From positions 62,001 through 126,000 of the forward strand of contig SHND01000003.1 of assembly GCA_004295045.1 (NCBI GenBank): 64,000 nucleotides of DNA, read 5' to 3'. The position numbers and the translations under genes were made by a program. A model generated the notes under the pieces. It saw nothing but the letters and a program-made list of their open reading frames with translations, had not been told where the DNA came from and searched no databases. Below are positions 33,208 to 42,618 of the stretch, piece after piece. Position 1 is the first letter of the stretch; each line of letters starts with the position of its first letter. Source of the stretch: Chloroflexota bacterium (lineage in GTDB: Bacteria > Chloroflexota > Anaerolineae > UBA4142 > SHND01).

Positions 33208-33660
33208 ATGAGCGCAAAAAACGAAAAAACAAAGTCAGAAAATGTTTGGTCGGACGAAGAAAAAGCCGCGATGAAGGCGCGCGCGCAAGAAGCAAAAGCC
33301 GAAGCGCGTATGGGCAAGAACCGAGCAGAAGGGGAGAAAGTTTTGCTTGCCGCAATTGCCAAAATGCCCGAATCAGACCGCTCCATTGCGAAGCAAATTC
33401 ACGAGATTGTCAAAGTCACCGCGCCAAACCTCATGCCGAAAACGTGGTACGGGATGCCCGCGTATGCAAATGCAGACGGGAAGGTCGTTTGTTTTTTTCA
33501 GGCGGGAAGCAAGTTTGACACAAGGTACTCGACGCTTGGCTTTACCGACTTGGCAAAGCTCGACGATGGCAACATGTGGGCGGCAGGTTTCGCGCTCATC
33601 AAGTTGACCGACGCGGAAGAGAAAAAGATTCGCGCGCTCGTTAAAAAAGCGATCAGCTGA
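33208..33660 (+). CDS. DUF1801 / YdhG-like small protein
   Basis: 150 residues from ATG 33208 with GAGGAG upstream. A charged N-terminal helix (Lys/Glu/Ala-rich) is followed by the YdhG-like core: APNLMPKTWYGMPAYANADGKVVCFFQAGSKFDTRYSTLGF, AKLDDGNMWAAGFALIKLTD and EEKKIRALVKKAIS. Members were once described as iron-chaperone-like, but function is unsettled. Divergent from the MarR regulator and probably under its control. Confidence 0.82.
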   Translation: MSAKNEKTKSENVWSDEEKAAMKARAQEAKAEARMGKNRAEGEKVLLAAIAKMPESDRSIAKQIHEIVKVTAPNLMPKTWYGMPAYANADGKVVCFFQAGSKFDTRYSTLGFTDLAKLDDGNMWAAGFALIKLTDAEEKKIRALVKKAIS

Positions 33661-33779
33661 CCCTGCGAAAAGTTTTTCGCCAAAACGTCGTAAGGTATGG
33701 TGAGTTTCGTGCTCTAACAGTTGAGGTCGCGCAAACATTAAACGCGCGTTGCGACCAACATATCTCAGAGGAGTAAATC

Positions 33780-34010
33780 GTGACAGAGACTTGGCTTACC
33801 ACACTTGTTACCGCCACACCGCAAGAAGGATTTGAACTTGCCATTACGCTCAGCCGTCGCGGCGTCAAATACACACAGCCGGACGTCGAGGTACTCAAGA
33901 AACTTCGCCCCGATTACGCGAATTCTGCAGACTCGCTCACTGCGGCGTCTCAAGTCGTCGCAATCAATTTTCAAACCATTGCCGCCGCAAACAACTACTG
34001 GCGTAAATAG
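33780..34010 (+). CDS. Small conserved-looking protein of unknown function
   Basis: 76 residues starting at GTG 33780 with GGAG 6 nt upstream. The sequence (TETWLTTLVTATPQEGFELA.. RRGVKYTQPDVEVLKKLRPDYANSADSL..) is soluble, with no motif recognised. A good ribosome binding site and a strong terminator directly after it support a real gene. Confidence 0.55.
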   Translation: MTETWLTTLVTATPQEGFELAITLSRRGVKYTQPDVEVLKKLRPDYANSADSLTAASQVVAINFQTIAAANNYWRK

Positions 34011-34048
34011 GCGCCGCGTTGTAGTCCTTCGCGTTCTCTCGGCAAATC

Positions 34049-34086
34049 AAAAACACCTCCACTCAAAAACAAGTGCAGGTGTTTTT
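34049..34086 (+). terminator. Bidirectional intrinsic terminator
   Basis: A 10-bp stem AAAAACACCT / AGGTGTTTTT with inner ACTC..AGT pairing, followed by ATTTTG. It separates the small gene from the convergent ilvE gene. Confidence 0.9.
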
Positions 34087-34103
34087 ATTTTGCGTCCAAA
34101 CTT

Positions 34104-35054
34104 TTATTCCGCCGCAACCGCCGCGTTCACCGCCACCGGAAAATTCACCGGATCGAGCCATTCCGCATAACGCGGCTCTTGCCCGCGCACCGCGCGATGA
34201 TACACCTCTTGCAGATGCCGCGTAATCGGTCCCGATTCGCCCGCGCCGATTTGGCGAAAATCAATTTCGCGCACGCCGACCACTTCCGCCGCTGTGCCGG
34301 TCATAAATACTTCGTCGGCAATATAGAGTTGGTCGCGCGAAAGCGGCTGCTCAATCACGTCGTATCCCAAATCGGTCGCGATGGTAACCAGCGAATCGCG
34401 GGTGATGCCTTCCAATACCGTCGAGCGCGTCGGCGTATAAATTTTTCCGCCGCGAATCATAAACAAATTATCGCCCGAACATTCCGCCACATAGCCCGTG
34501 GGGTCGAGCATAATCGCTTCGTCGAAACCGAGCCGCATGCTCTCGGTGCGCGCGAGAAACGAATTCGCGTAATTGCCCGAAATTTTCGCTTTGGTCATCA
34601 TCACATTCGGATGATGTCGCGTAAAACTCGACACATTCACGCGCACCCCTTTCGCCAACGCTTCAGGTCCATAATAATCTTTCCAGAACCACGCCGCGAT
34701 GCCGACGCCGATCGTCGCATTGTCAATGACCAGATTAAAACCGCCCTGCGCCGCATAGATCAAGGGACGAATATAGCACTCGGTAAAATTATTCGCGCGC
34801 ACCATTTCACGCGCGGCTTGCATCAATTGATCAACCGAGTACGCCAACTCGCGCACGCCCAACACTTGAATCGAATTAACCAAACGTTCCATGTGCTCGC
34901 GATGGCGAAAAATCGCGGGTCCGCGTTCAGTGCTATAGCAGCGCATACCTTCAAAGACCGCGGTGCCGTAATGCAGCGCGTTCGTCAAAAACGGAACGTT
35001 CGCTTCCGCCGTCGGCACCAGTTTTCCATCCATCCACGTAAATTTTGAGTCCAT
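34104..35054 (-). CDS. ilvE: Branched-chain amino acid aminotransferase
   Basis: 316 residues, AGGGG before the ATG. Fold type IV PLP enzyme: NALHYGTAVFEGMRCY near the start, IRPLIYAAQGG, TKAKISGNYANSFLA with catalytic Lys157, DEAIMLDPTGYVAECSGDNLFMI, and TRDSLVTIATDLG. It catalyses the last step of Leu, Ile and Val synthesis, transferring the amino group from glutamate. Last gene of the minus-strand branched-chain cluster, following pheA. Confidence 0.94.
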   Translation of the reverse strand: MDSKFTWMDGKLVPTAEANVPFLTNALHYGTAVFEGMRCYSTERGPAIFRHREHMERLVNSIQVLGVRELAYSVDQLMQAAREMVRANNFTECYIRPLIYAAQGGFNLVIDNATIGVGIAAWFWKDYYGPEALAKGVRVNVSSFTRHHPNVMMTKAKISGNYANSFLARTESMRLGFDEAIMLDPTGYVAECSGDNLFMIRGGKIYTPTRSTVLEGITRDSLVTIATDLGYDVIEQPLSRDQLYIADEVFMTGTAAEVVGVREIDFRQIGAGESGPITRHLQEVYHRAVRGQEPRYAEWLDPVNFPVAVNAAVAAE

Positions 35055-35073
35055 GAATTGCCCCTATTTTCGA

Positions 35074-35134
35074 TTTCTAATTTATGATTTTTGATTTCAG
35101 CAAATCATAAATCAAAAATCACAAATCATAAATT
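35074..35134. repeat. AT-rich heptamer array with complementary arms
   Basis: Left arm TTTATGA, TTTTTGA; right arm ATCATAA, ATCAAAA, ATCACAA, ATCATAA. The arms are complementary and fill the whole gap between pheA and ilvE. Confidence 0.85.
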
Positions 35135-35945
35135 ATTTCGCGCGCGGATACGAGCCGAATACGCGCAGTGTCGTCGTAATTTCCGACAGATTGTCGAGCG
35201 CGCGCTTGCCGCGTTCCACATGCGCGCTTTCCGCAAAATCCACATAAAAGATGTAATCCCACGGCGTTCCCGGCAGCGGCCGCGATTCGACTTTGGTCAA
35301 ATCAATGTCGCGCAGCGCAAAGACGCTCAACGCTTTGAATAACGCGCCCGGCGCATTATGCAGCGTGAACGCAATCGAAGTCTTGCACGGCGGCGTCGGT
35401 TCAACCGGTTCGCGCGCCAACGCCAAAAAACGCGTATAGTTTTGCGGATTGTCTTCGACGTTACGCTGCAAAATTTGCATCGCATACACTTGCGCCGCGC
35501 GCGCTGACGCAATCGCCGCTGTATCTTTTGCGCCCGACGCGCGTAGCATTTTCACCGAACCCGCCGTGTCGTACACCACCTCGCGTTTCCAGCCATGCGC
35601 GCGAATGAATTGGTCACACTGCGCCAGCGCTTGCGGATGCGACATGACCAGTTGAATGTCGTTCAGTGTCGTCTCAGGCGCGCCAATCAAACAATGTTCG
35701 ACGCGCAAGACATGTTCGCCGACAATGTGCAGTTCATGCCGCGCCAACAAATCGTAATTTTGATGAATGCTGCCCGCGAGCGAATTTTCAATCGGCGCCA
35801 TTCCGAAATCAACGCTCTTTGACGCAACGGCGGCAAACAACGCGTCGAACGATTCACACGGCAGCGTTTCAATCTCCGCGCCGAAATGTTCAATCGCCGC
35901 CGCTTCCGAATATGCGCCCGGCTCGCCTTGGAATGCTATCTGCAT
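35133..35945 (-). CDS. pheA: Prephenate dehydratase
   Basis: 270 residues from ATG 35945; the five upstream codons lie in the repeat array. Stand-alone dehydratase: MQIAFQGEPGAYSEAAA, the PIENSLAGSI motif, VMSHPQALAQC, and D-T-A-G-S-V-K with DTAAIAS. The C-terminal ACT domain begins at SIAFTLHNAPGALFKALSVFA and ends with VESRPLPGTPWDYIFYVDF, where phenylalanine binds for feedback inhibition. Converts prephenate to phenylpyruvate. There is no chorismate mutase domain. It sits between leuB and ilvE, so aromatic and branched-chain genes share the cluster. Confidence 0.93.
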   Translation of the reverse strand: MQIAFQGEPGAYSEAAAIEHFGAEIETLPCESFDALFAAVASKSVDFGMAPIENSLAGSIHQNYDLLARHELHIVGEHVLRVEHCLIGAPETTLNDIQLVMSHPQALAQCDQFIRAHGWKREVVYDTAGSVKMLRASGAKDTAAIASARAAQVYAMQILQRNVEDNPQNYTRFLALAREPVEPTPPCKTSIAFTLHNAPGALFKALSVFALRDIDLTKVESRPLPGTPWDYIFYVDFAESAHVERGKRALDNLSEITTTLRVFGSYPRAK

Positions 35946-36032
35946 AGTGCGATAGTGCAATCGTGTTTTAGTGCGATAGTTGGAATCAAACGACGATTCC
36001 TGCGCTATCGCACTATCGAACTATCGCACTCT
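35946..36032. repeat. Octamer array with complementary arms
   Basis: Left arm AGTGCGAT, AGTGCAAT, .., AGTGCGAT; right arm GCTATCGC, ACTATCGA, ACTATCGC, ACT. The RNA would fold into a long imperfect hairpin. It overlaps the last codons of leuB. Confidence 0.85.
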
Positions 36033-37094
36033 CCTTATCACCTCATCCGTCATCTCACTCGTCCCCAACGCTCTCTCGCCCTCACGCGCAATGTCCGCGC
36101 TGCGGCAGCCGTCGCTCAACATTTCATCCACCGCGCGTTCAATCGCATTTGCTTCGTCTTCCAATTTCAACGAATGGCGCAACAACATCGCCGCGCTCAA
36201 AATAGAGCCGAGTGGATTCGCGATTTCTTTGCCCGCAATGTCAGGCGCCGAGCCGTGAATCGGTTCGTACAAGCCACGCGTTCCTTCGCCGAGAGAAGCA
36301 GACGGGAGCAATCCCATCGAACCCACCAACACCGCCGCTTCATCGGTGAGAATATCGCCAAACGTATTTTCGGTGACGATGACATCGAATGACGCGGGCG
36401 CGGTGACGAGGCGCATCGCCGCCGTGTCAACGAGAACGTGGTCCAATTTCACATCGTGATAATCGTTGTGCATCTCTGTAGCAATTTCGCGCCATAAACG
36501 CGACGACGCGAGAACGTTCGCCTTGTCCACGCTCGCCAATTTTTTCTGACGCGCCTGCGCGAGTTTGAATCCCAAATCCACGATGCGGCGAATTTCAAAG
36601 TCGTGATATTCGAGCGTGTCCACCGCGCTGACGTTTCCATTTTCTTGGCGGCGTTCCTTCGGTTTGCCAAAATACAAACCGCCCGTCAACTCGCGCACGA
36701 CAATAAAATCCACGCCGCAAATTTTTTCTTCGCGCAACGGCGACGCATACGCGAGCGCGGGACGCGTTTTCACCGGGCGCAAATTCGCAAACAGTCCCAA
36801 CCCTTTGCGAATCGCGAGCAACCCATCTTCGGGGCGCGTCTTGGCTTTTGGGTCATCCCATTTCGGTCCGCCCACCGCGCCCAACAACACCGCGTCCGCG
36901 TTCAAACACGCGCGTAACGTTTCATCGGGCAACGCACTGCCCGTTTCATCAATCGCGATACCGCCGATGAGTTGCTGTTCAAACGTAAATTGATGCTCAA
37001 ATTTTTCCGCGATGTTTTGTAAAACGCGCACCGCTTCGTGCGTCACGTCGGGACCGATGCCGTCGCCGGGGAGAATGACAATGCGAGAGTTCAT
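36021..37094 (-). CDS. leuB: 3-isopropylmalate dehydrogenase
   Basis: 357 residues. Family motifs visible: [32 protein letters not shown], the [10 protein letters not shown] and [12 protein letters not shown] segments, [14 protein letters not shown], and the NAD-binding region [39 protein letters not shown]. Oxidatively decarboxylates 3-isopropylmalate to 2-ketoisocaproate. In citramalate-using organisms the same enzyme may also act on 3-methylmalate for isoleucine synthesis (inference from the neighbouring cimA). Confidence 0.95.
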   Translation of the reverse strand: MNSRIVILPGDGIGPDVTHEAVRVLQNIAEKFEHQFTFEQQLIGGIAIDETGSALPDETLRACLNADAVLLGAVGGPKWDDPKAKTRPEDGLLAIRKGLGLFANLRPVKTRPALAYASPLREEKICGVDFIVVRELTGGLYFGKPKERRQENGNVSAVDTLEYHDFEIRRIVDLGFKLAQARQKKLASVDKANVLASSRLWREIATEMHNDYHDVKLDHVLVDTAAMRLVTAPASFDVIVTENTFGDILTDEAAVLVGSMGLLPSASLGEGTRGLYEPIHGSAPDIAGKEIANPLGSILSAAMLLRHSLKLEDEANAIERAVDEMLSDGCRSADIAREGERALGTSEMTDEVIRRVR

Positions 37095-37110
37095 TTTTGA
37101 TTTTTGATTT

Positions 37111-37128
37111 AACCTGCGTAGGCAGGTT
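37111..37128. repeat. Small hairpin within short repeats upstream of leuB
   Basis: AACCTGC-GTAG-GCAGGTT, next to ATTTTTG-type heptamers on one side and ATTCGCCC-type octamers toward 37190. Same class of gap filler as elsewhere in the cluster. Confidence 0.5.
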
Positions 37129-37184
37129 TTGCGATTTAGTTGCTCGCGAACTCTTTTCGCAACGAATTCCTATTCGCCCAAATT

Positions 37185-38438
37185 CTATTCGCCCGCAACC
37201 CCGACCAATGATTTCACTGGCGCGCGCCGCACCCCCATCGAAAATGCTGCCGCGATAAAGCCCAACGCGGCGGCAGAGAAAAATGCAAAAGTATAATCGC
37301 CAAACGTATCGCGCACCACACCGCCAAGATACGCCGCCGTCGCCGCGCCGACCATGTGCGTAAAGAAAATCCAGCCATATACTTTGCCGACAGATGCTTT
37401 GCCAAACATTTGCGACGTGAGGTTCACGGTGGGCGGCACGGTGGCAACCCAATCGAGTCCGTACAAAAATGCGAATCCGAACAGCCCGATGGAATCGCCG
37501 ATGAATGGCAAGAGTAAAAGGGTAGAGGCGCGTCCGCTGTAATAAATTGCGAGCAACACGCGATTGTCGTAACGGTCGCTCAACCAACCCGACGCGAGCG
37601 TGCCGGCGATATTCATCGCGCCCATCAAACTCAACGCGCTTGCCGCCACAACATCTGCAAAGCCGTGTTCAACCGCGTGCGGCAAGAGATGCGTGCCAAT
37701 CAAGCCATTCGTCGTGTAACCGCAAATAAAAAAACTCGCGGCGAGCAGCCAAAAATCGCGCGAGCGCATCGCCGTTTGCATCGGCACCGATTTTCCCAAA
37801 GCTGCGCTTGACGTTTCACGCGGGACGGCTGTGCTCCCCACCGCGCGCAAGCCCATTTCTTGCGGCGTATCGCGCAAAAGAAAAAATACCAGCGGCATTG
37901 TCGCCAAAATCGCGAGCGCTAACGTTTCAATTACCATGCGCCAACCGTCGTTCGCGTTGATGGAAATGAGTGCAGGTAAAAAAATCAACTGCCCCGCCGC
38001 GCTTGCCGCGCTAAAAATGCCGACGAATAGACTGCGCTTTTTTTCAAACCAACGAATCGCAATCGTCGCGCCCAACACATTCGTTGCCATGCCCGTTCCG
38101 ATTCCGACGACAACGCCCCAAAAGAAATGCAAGCCGAGCATCGTTGTGAATGCCAACATGCCCCACAAACCAACTTCGATGACGATGAGCGCGGCAAGAA
38201 AAACACGTCTCGGTCCAAATTTTTCGACGAGCGTTCCGCCCAACGGCGCGCCCAATCCGAACCAAAGCAAACTCACCGCAATCGCCAACGAAATCGCGGA
38301 ACGACTCCACCCAAATTCTGCCTCGAGCGGTCTGATAATCACCGCCGGCGCATTGCGCACTCCCGCCGACGCCAGCAACGCTAGAAATGTCACCGCCGCG
38401 ATAACATACGCGTAATGAAATGGCAGTCGCCTTGTCAC
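37185..38438 (-). CDS. MFS transporter (monocarboxylate/oxalate-formate antiporter-like)
   Basis: 417 residues with about 12 membrane segments and a central cytosolic loop near residue 195-210 (SSAALGKSVPMQTAMRSRDFW). The N-terminal half shows FGWSRSAISLAIAVSLLWFGLGAPLGGTLVEKFGPRRVF, matching the MCT/OFA-type pattern with the D/E-R-x-G-x-R-R-loop variant GPRR. Substrate unknown; an organic acid is plausible given the position inside a keto-acid biosynthesis cluster. Located between leuB and cimA. Confidence 0.88.
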   Translation of the reverse strand: MTRRLPFHYAYVIAAVTFLALLASAGVRNAPAVIIRPLEAEFGWSRSAISLAIAVSLLWFGLGAPLGGTLVEKFGPRRVFLAALIVIEVGLWGMLAFTTMLGLHFFWGVVVGIGTGMATNVLGATIAIRWFEKKRSLFVGIFSAASAAGQLIFLPALISINANDGWRMVIETLALAILATMPLVFFLLRDTPQEMGLRAVGSTAVPRETSSAALGKSVPMQTAMRSRDFWLLAASFFICGYTTNGLIGTHLLPHAVEHGFADVVAASALSLMGAMNIAGTLASGWLSDRYDNRVLLAIYYSGRASTLLLLPFIGDSIGLFGFAFLYGLDWVATVPPTVNLTSQMFGKASVGKVYGWIFFTHMVGAATAAYLGGVVRDTFGDYTFAFFSAAALGFIAAAFSMGVRRAPVKSLVGVAGE

Positions 38439-38463
38439 CTCTTCACCTCATCACTCCAGCTCT

Positions 38464-40044
38464 CTATCTCTCACTCTCCTTTGCCGCTACCATCACACCA
38501 TACTCTATCGCATCCTGCAGCGCCAGCCAACTCGCGTCAATGATATTCGTGCTTGCGCCGACGGTGCTCCAGCGTCGTTTGTGATTTGCCGTTTCAATCA
38601 ACACACGCGTTGTCGCGCCCGTTGCCGCGTGTCCATCGAGAATGCGGACTTTGTAATCCACGAGCGAAAAATTTTCGAGCGCGGGAAATTTTTGCGTCAA
38701 GGCTTTGCGCGTGGCAATGTCCATCGCGTTCACGGGACCGTTGCCCTCCGCCGCCGTGTGAACGATTTCGCCGTTCACACGCAATTTGACACTCGCCTCC
38801 GCCACCATGCCGCGTCCCTGCCGATGCTCGACGACGGTCATGTAATCAATCAATTCAAAGGGGGGGGTGTAATTTTCATCCGCGCGCAATAATAATAATT
38901 CCACCGACGCGTCCGCGCCTTCAAAATGATAACCCGCCGCTTCTTTGTCTTTGATTTGTTGCAACACGCGCGACACGCGCGGGTCTTGGTCATTCAACTT
39001 TAAATTTAATTCGTCCGCTTTGCTCAAAAGATTTCCGCGTCCCGACAATTCGGAAACGACGACGTGCGTGGCGTTGCCCACCCATTCGGGGTCAATGTGC
39101 TGGTACGCCATCGGATTGCGGCGCTGCGCGGCGACGTGAATGCCGCCCTTGTGCGCGAACGCGTTGCGCCCCACATACGCGGCAAAATCATCGGGCGCGA
39201 TGTTGGCGATTTCGGCGACGCTGCGCGCAATCGTCGTGAGTTTTTCCATGTTGCCTTCGGGAAGACATTGCAAGCCCATCTTGATTTCCAAATCCGCGAT
39301 GATGGCGATCAAATTCGCGTTGCCGCAGCGTTCGCCATAGCCGTTGATTGTACCTTGCACTTGCGACGCGCCCACTTGAATCGCCGCGAGCGAATTTGCC
39401 ACCGCGAGTTCGCCGTCGTTGTGCGTGTGAATTCCGATGACGGCATTTGGAAATTTCGCGCGCACTTGGCTCACCGCGTCTTGAATTTGCCACGGTAAAC
39501 TCCCGCCATTCGTATCGCACAACGTAATCGAATCGGCGCCGCCTTCCAATGCCGCGTTCAACGTCGCTAGCGCGTATTCGGAATTTGCGCGGAATCCGTC
39601 AAAAAAATGTTCCGCGTCATAAATCACCTCGCGCCCTTTTGATTTCAAATACGCGAGCGATTCACGAATCAACCGCAAATTTTCTTTATGCGATGTCCGC
39701 AAAACTTCTTCAACGTGCAGTGTCCACGTTTTGCCCACCACAGTGCATACGGGCGTTTCCGCGTCAATCAACGCGCGAATGTTCGCGTCGTCCTCCGGTT
39801 TCCCGCCAACGCGCATCGTGGAACCAAACGCGGCGATGCGCGCATTTTTCAACCTTAAGGATTTCGCGCGCTGAAAAAATTCGACATCTTTCGGATTCGA
39901 ACCAGGCCAGCCGCCCTCGATATACGCGACGCCAAGTTCATCGAGCAGCTGCGCGATGTGCAATTTGTCGTTCGCCGTAAGAGACAATCCTTCGCGCTGC
40001 GTACCGTCGCGGAGAGTGGTGTCGTAGATTTGGATTTGTTTCAT
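38464..40044 (-). CDS. cimA: (R)-citramalate synthase
   Basis: 526 residues. IYDTTLRDGTQREGLSLTANDKLHIAQLLDELG opens the HMG-CoA-lyase-like TIM barrel. YIEGGWPGSNPKD is the substrate-loop form typical of the CimA group rather than LeuA. HTHNDGELAVANSLAAI provides metal ligands, and GYGERCGNANL follows. The C-terminal LeuA-dimer-type regulatory domain has NGPVNAMDIATRKAL. It condenses pyruvate and acetyl-CoA to citramalate, the threonine-independent route to 2-ketobutyrate and isoleucine. Confidence 0.93.
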   Translation of the reverse strand: MKQIQIYDTTLRDGTQREGLSLTANDKLHIAQLLDELGVAYIEGGWPGSNPKDVEFFQRAKSLRLKNARIAAFGSTMRVGGKPEDDANIRALIDAETPVCTVVGKTWTLHVEEVLRTSHKENLRLIRESLAYLKSKGREVIYDAEHFFDGFRANSEYALATLNAALEGGADSITLCDTNGGSLPWQIQDAVSQVRAKFPNAVIGIHTHNDGELAVANSLAAIQVGASQVQGTINGYGERCGNANLIAIIADLEIKMGLQCLPEGNMEKLTTIARSVAEIANIAPDDFAAYVGRNAFAHKGGIHVAAQRRNPMAYQHIDPEWVGNATHVVVSELSGRGNLLSKADELNLKLNDQDPRVSRVLQQIKDKEAAGYHFEGADASVELLLLRADENYTPPFELIDYMTVVEHRQGRGMVAEASVKLRVNGEIVHTAAEGNGPVNAMDIATRKALTQKFPALENFSLVDYKVRILDGHAATGATTRVLIETANHKRRWSTVGASTNIIDASWLALQDAIEYGVMVAAKESER

Positions 40045-40047
40045 GCT

Positions 40048-40112
40048 GTAGGTAGCAAGTAGTAGGTAGGAAGTAGTACGGTTCGCCCTGCTACCTACTA
40101 CCTGCTACTTTT
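40048..40112. repeat. Heptamer array with complementary arms, ending in T-rich run
   Basis: Left arm GTAGGTA, GCAAGTA, GTAGGTA, GGAAGTA; right arm CTGCTAC, CTACTAC, CTGCTAC followed by TTTTTATTTTT on the plus strand. It fills the cimA-leuD gap and enters the 3-prime end of leuD. Confidence 0.85.
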
Positions 40113-40695
40113 TATTTTTCCGTTCATACTCTTCAATCGCTCCCGTCTGCCGCATCAAGTACCCCAACTCATCCACGCCGTTCAACAAACATTCTTTGCT
40201 GAATGAATCAATCGGAAATTCAACGCGGCGTCCATCGGGCAGCGTGAGCGTTTGTGTTTCGAGGTCCACTTCGAGTTGCAAATCGGGGTCTTCAACGGCG
40301 AGGTCAAGCAGTTGCTCGTGCGTGGCTTTATCAACGACGATGGGCAGCAAGCCGTTTTTCAAAGAATTGTTGCGAAAAATATCCGCGAATTGCGTGCTGA
40401 CGATGGCTTGAAAACCAAAGCCCTGCAATGCCCACGGCGCATGTTCGCGCGAACTGCCGCAGCCGAAATTGTGTCCCGCGACAAGAATCGTCGCGCCTTG
40501 CGCGTGCGGTTTGTTCAACAAAAATTCGGGATTCGGATTGCCGTCCGCGTCGTAGCGCCAATCGTAAAAGACGACTTCACCCAACCCTTTTTTGTCCGTC
40601 ACCTTCAAGTAACGCGCGGGAATGATTTGGTCCGTGTCAACGTCGGTGTGGGGGAGGTGAATTGTTTTGCCTGTGAATTTTTTGATGGGTTCCAT
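40105..40695 (-). CDS. leuD: 3-isopropylmalate dehydratase small subunit
   Basis: 196 residues. HTDVDTDQIIPARYLKVTDKKGLGEVVFYDWRYD, the hallmark GHNFGCGSSREHAPWALQGFGFQAIVS (substrate-binding loop), and NNSLKNGLLPIVV. Partners with LeuC to isomerise 2- to 3-isopropylmalate, and probably citramalate to 3-methylmalate in this organism. Lies 31 bp downstream of leuC. Confidence 0.95.
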   Translation of the reverse strand: MEPIKKFTGKTIHLPHTDVDTDQIIPARYLKVTDKKGLGEVVFYDWRYDADGNPNPEFLLNKPHAQGATILVAGHNFGCGSSREHAPWALQGFGFQAIVSTQFADIFRNNSLKNGLLPIVVDKATHEQLLDLAVEDPDLQLEVDLETQTLTLPDGRRVEFPIDSFSKECLLNGVDELGYLMRQTGAIEEYERKNKK

Positions 40696-40726
40696 ATTTC
40701 GAGTGACAAGTAGCAGTTAGCAGGTA

Positions 40727-42133
<1,407 letters not shown>

Positions 42134-42134
42134 A

Positions 42135-42184
42135 GAGATTGGAGATTGGAGACTGGAGATTTTGGAATTTCGATTTTCGATTGG
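42135..42184. repeat. Heptamer tandem array upstream of leuC
   Basis: GAGATTG, GAGATTG, GAGACTG, GAGATTT, then TTTCGAT-type units. It starts 2 bp from the leuC start codon, leaving no room for a normal ribosome binding site. Confidence 0.8.
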
Positions 42185-42247
42185 CGTTATGATTGATGTT
42201 GACTTTGCTGGCGTTTTCATTATCTTGAACGCGAAAGGATTTCAAAA

Positions 42248-42505
42248 ATGCCAACTGTAACTGATGATGACTTGGAGAGATTATTCAACTTGCTCCGCGT
42301 CTCACCTGAATCATTTTCGTCTGAAAAGAGACTGCAAGCGGCAGTCAAACTGTTTGCGGCTGGACGCGTTTCTTCCGGCAAAGCCGCCGAGTTGGCGGGA
42401 ATTCCACGCGTCGTTTTCTTGCATCGCCTCGCTGAATTTGATGTTCCTGTGATTGACCTGACATTTGAAGAATTGGAGCAAGATGTGAAAAACGCGCTGG
42501 AATGA
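42248..42505 (+). CDS. UPF0175-family protein (putative antitoxin)
   Basis: 85 residues, AAAGGA 9 nt before the ATG. SPESFSSEKRLQAAVKLFAAGRVSSGKAAELAGIPRVVFLHRLAEFDVPVIDLTFEELEQDVK contains the UPF0175 helix-turn-helix-like core. These proteins are commonly paired with a PIN-like (DUF3368) toxin starting within a few bases downstream. Here only a 19-codon frame (MNVVSILLSSHRRQRIPNG) overlaps the end, so the toxin appears to be missing or lost. It is the only plus-strand gene between leuA and leuC. Confidence 0.85.
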   Translation: MPTVTDDDLERLFNLLRVSPESFSSEKRLQAAVKLFAAGRVSSGKAAELAGIPRVVFLHRLAEFDVPVIDLTFEELEQDVKNALE

Positions 42506-42573
42506 ATGTTGTGTCAATTCTACTGTCGTCACATCGAAGACAACGAATTCCTAACGGCTAAACGAATGCGCGC

Positions 42574-42612
42574 ATCGTATCCGTTCATCCGTTTTCCCCA
42601 TCCGTTGTCCGC
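42574..42612. repeat. Short ATCCGTT-type repeats
   Basis: ATCCGTTC, ATCCGTTT, .., ATCCGTTG between the UPF0175 gene and the leuA end. A minor member of the array class. Confidence 0.5.
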
Positions 42613-42618
42613 GCTCCC

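Noticed and set aside
30676..34010. Selenoprotein genes next to tRNA-Sec
   Set aside because: All nearby domains are intact without an in-frame TGA; no SECIS-like hairpin was seen after a TGA.
42134..42220. 29-residue N-terminal extension of LeuC
   Set aside because: It translates the heptamer array; starting at 42133 gives the usual length.
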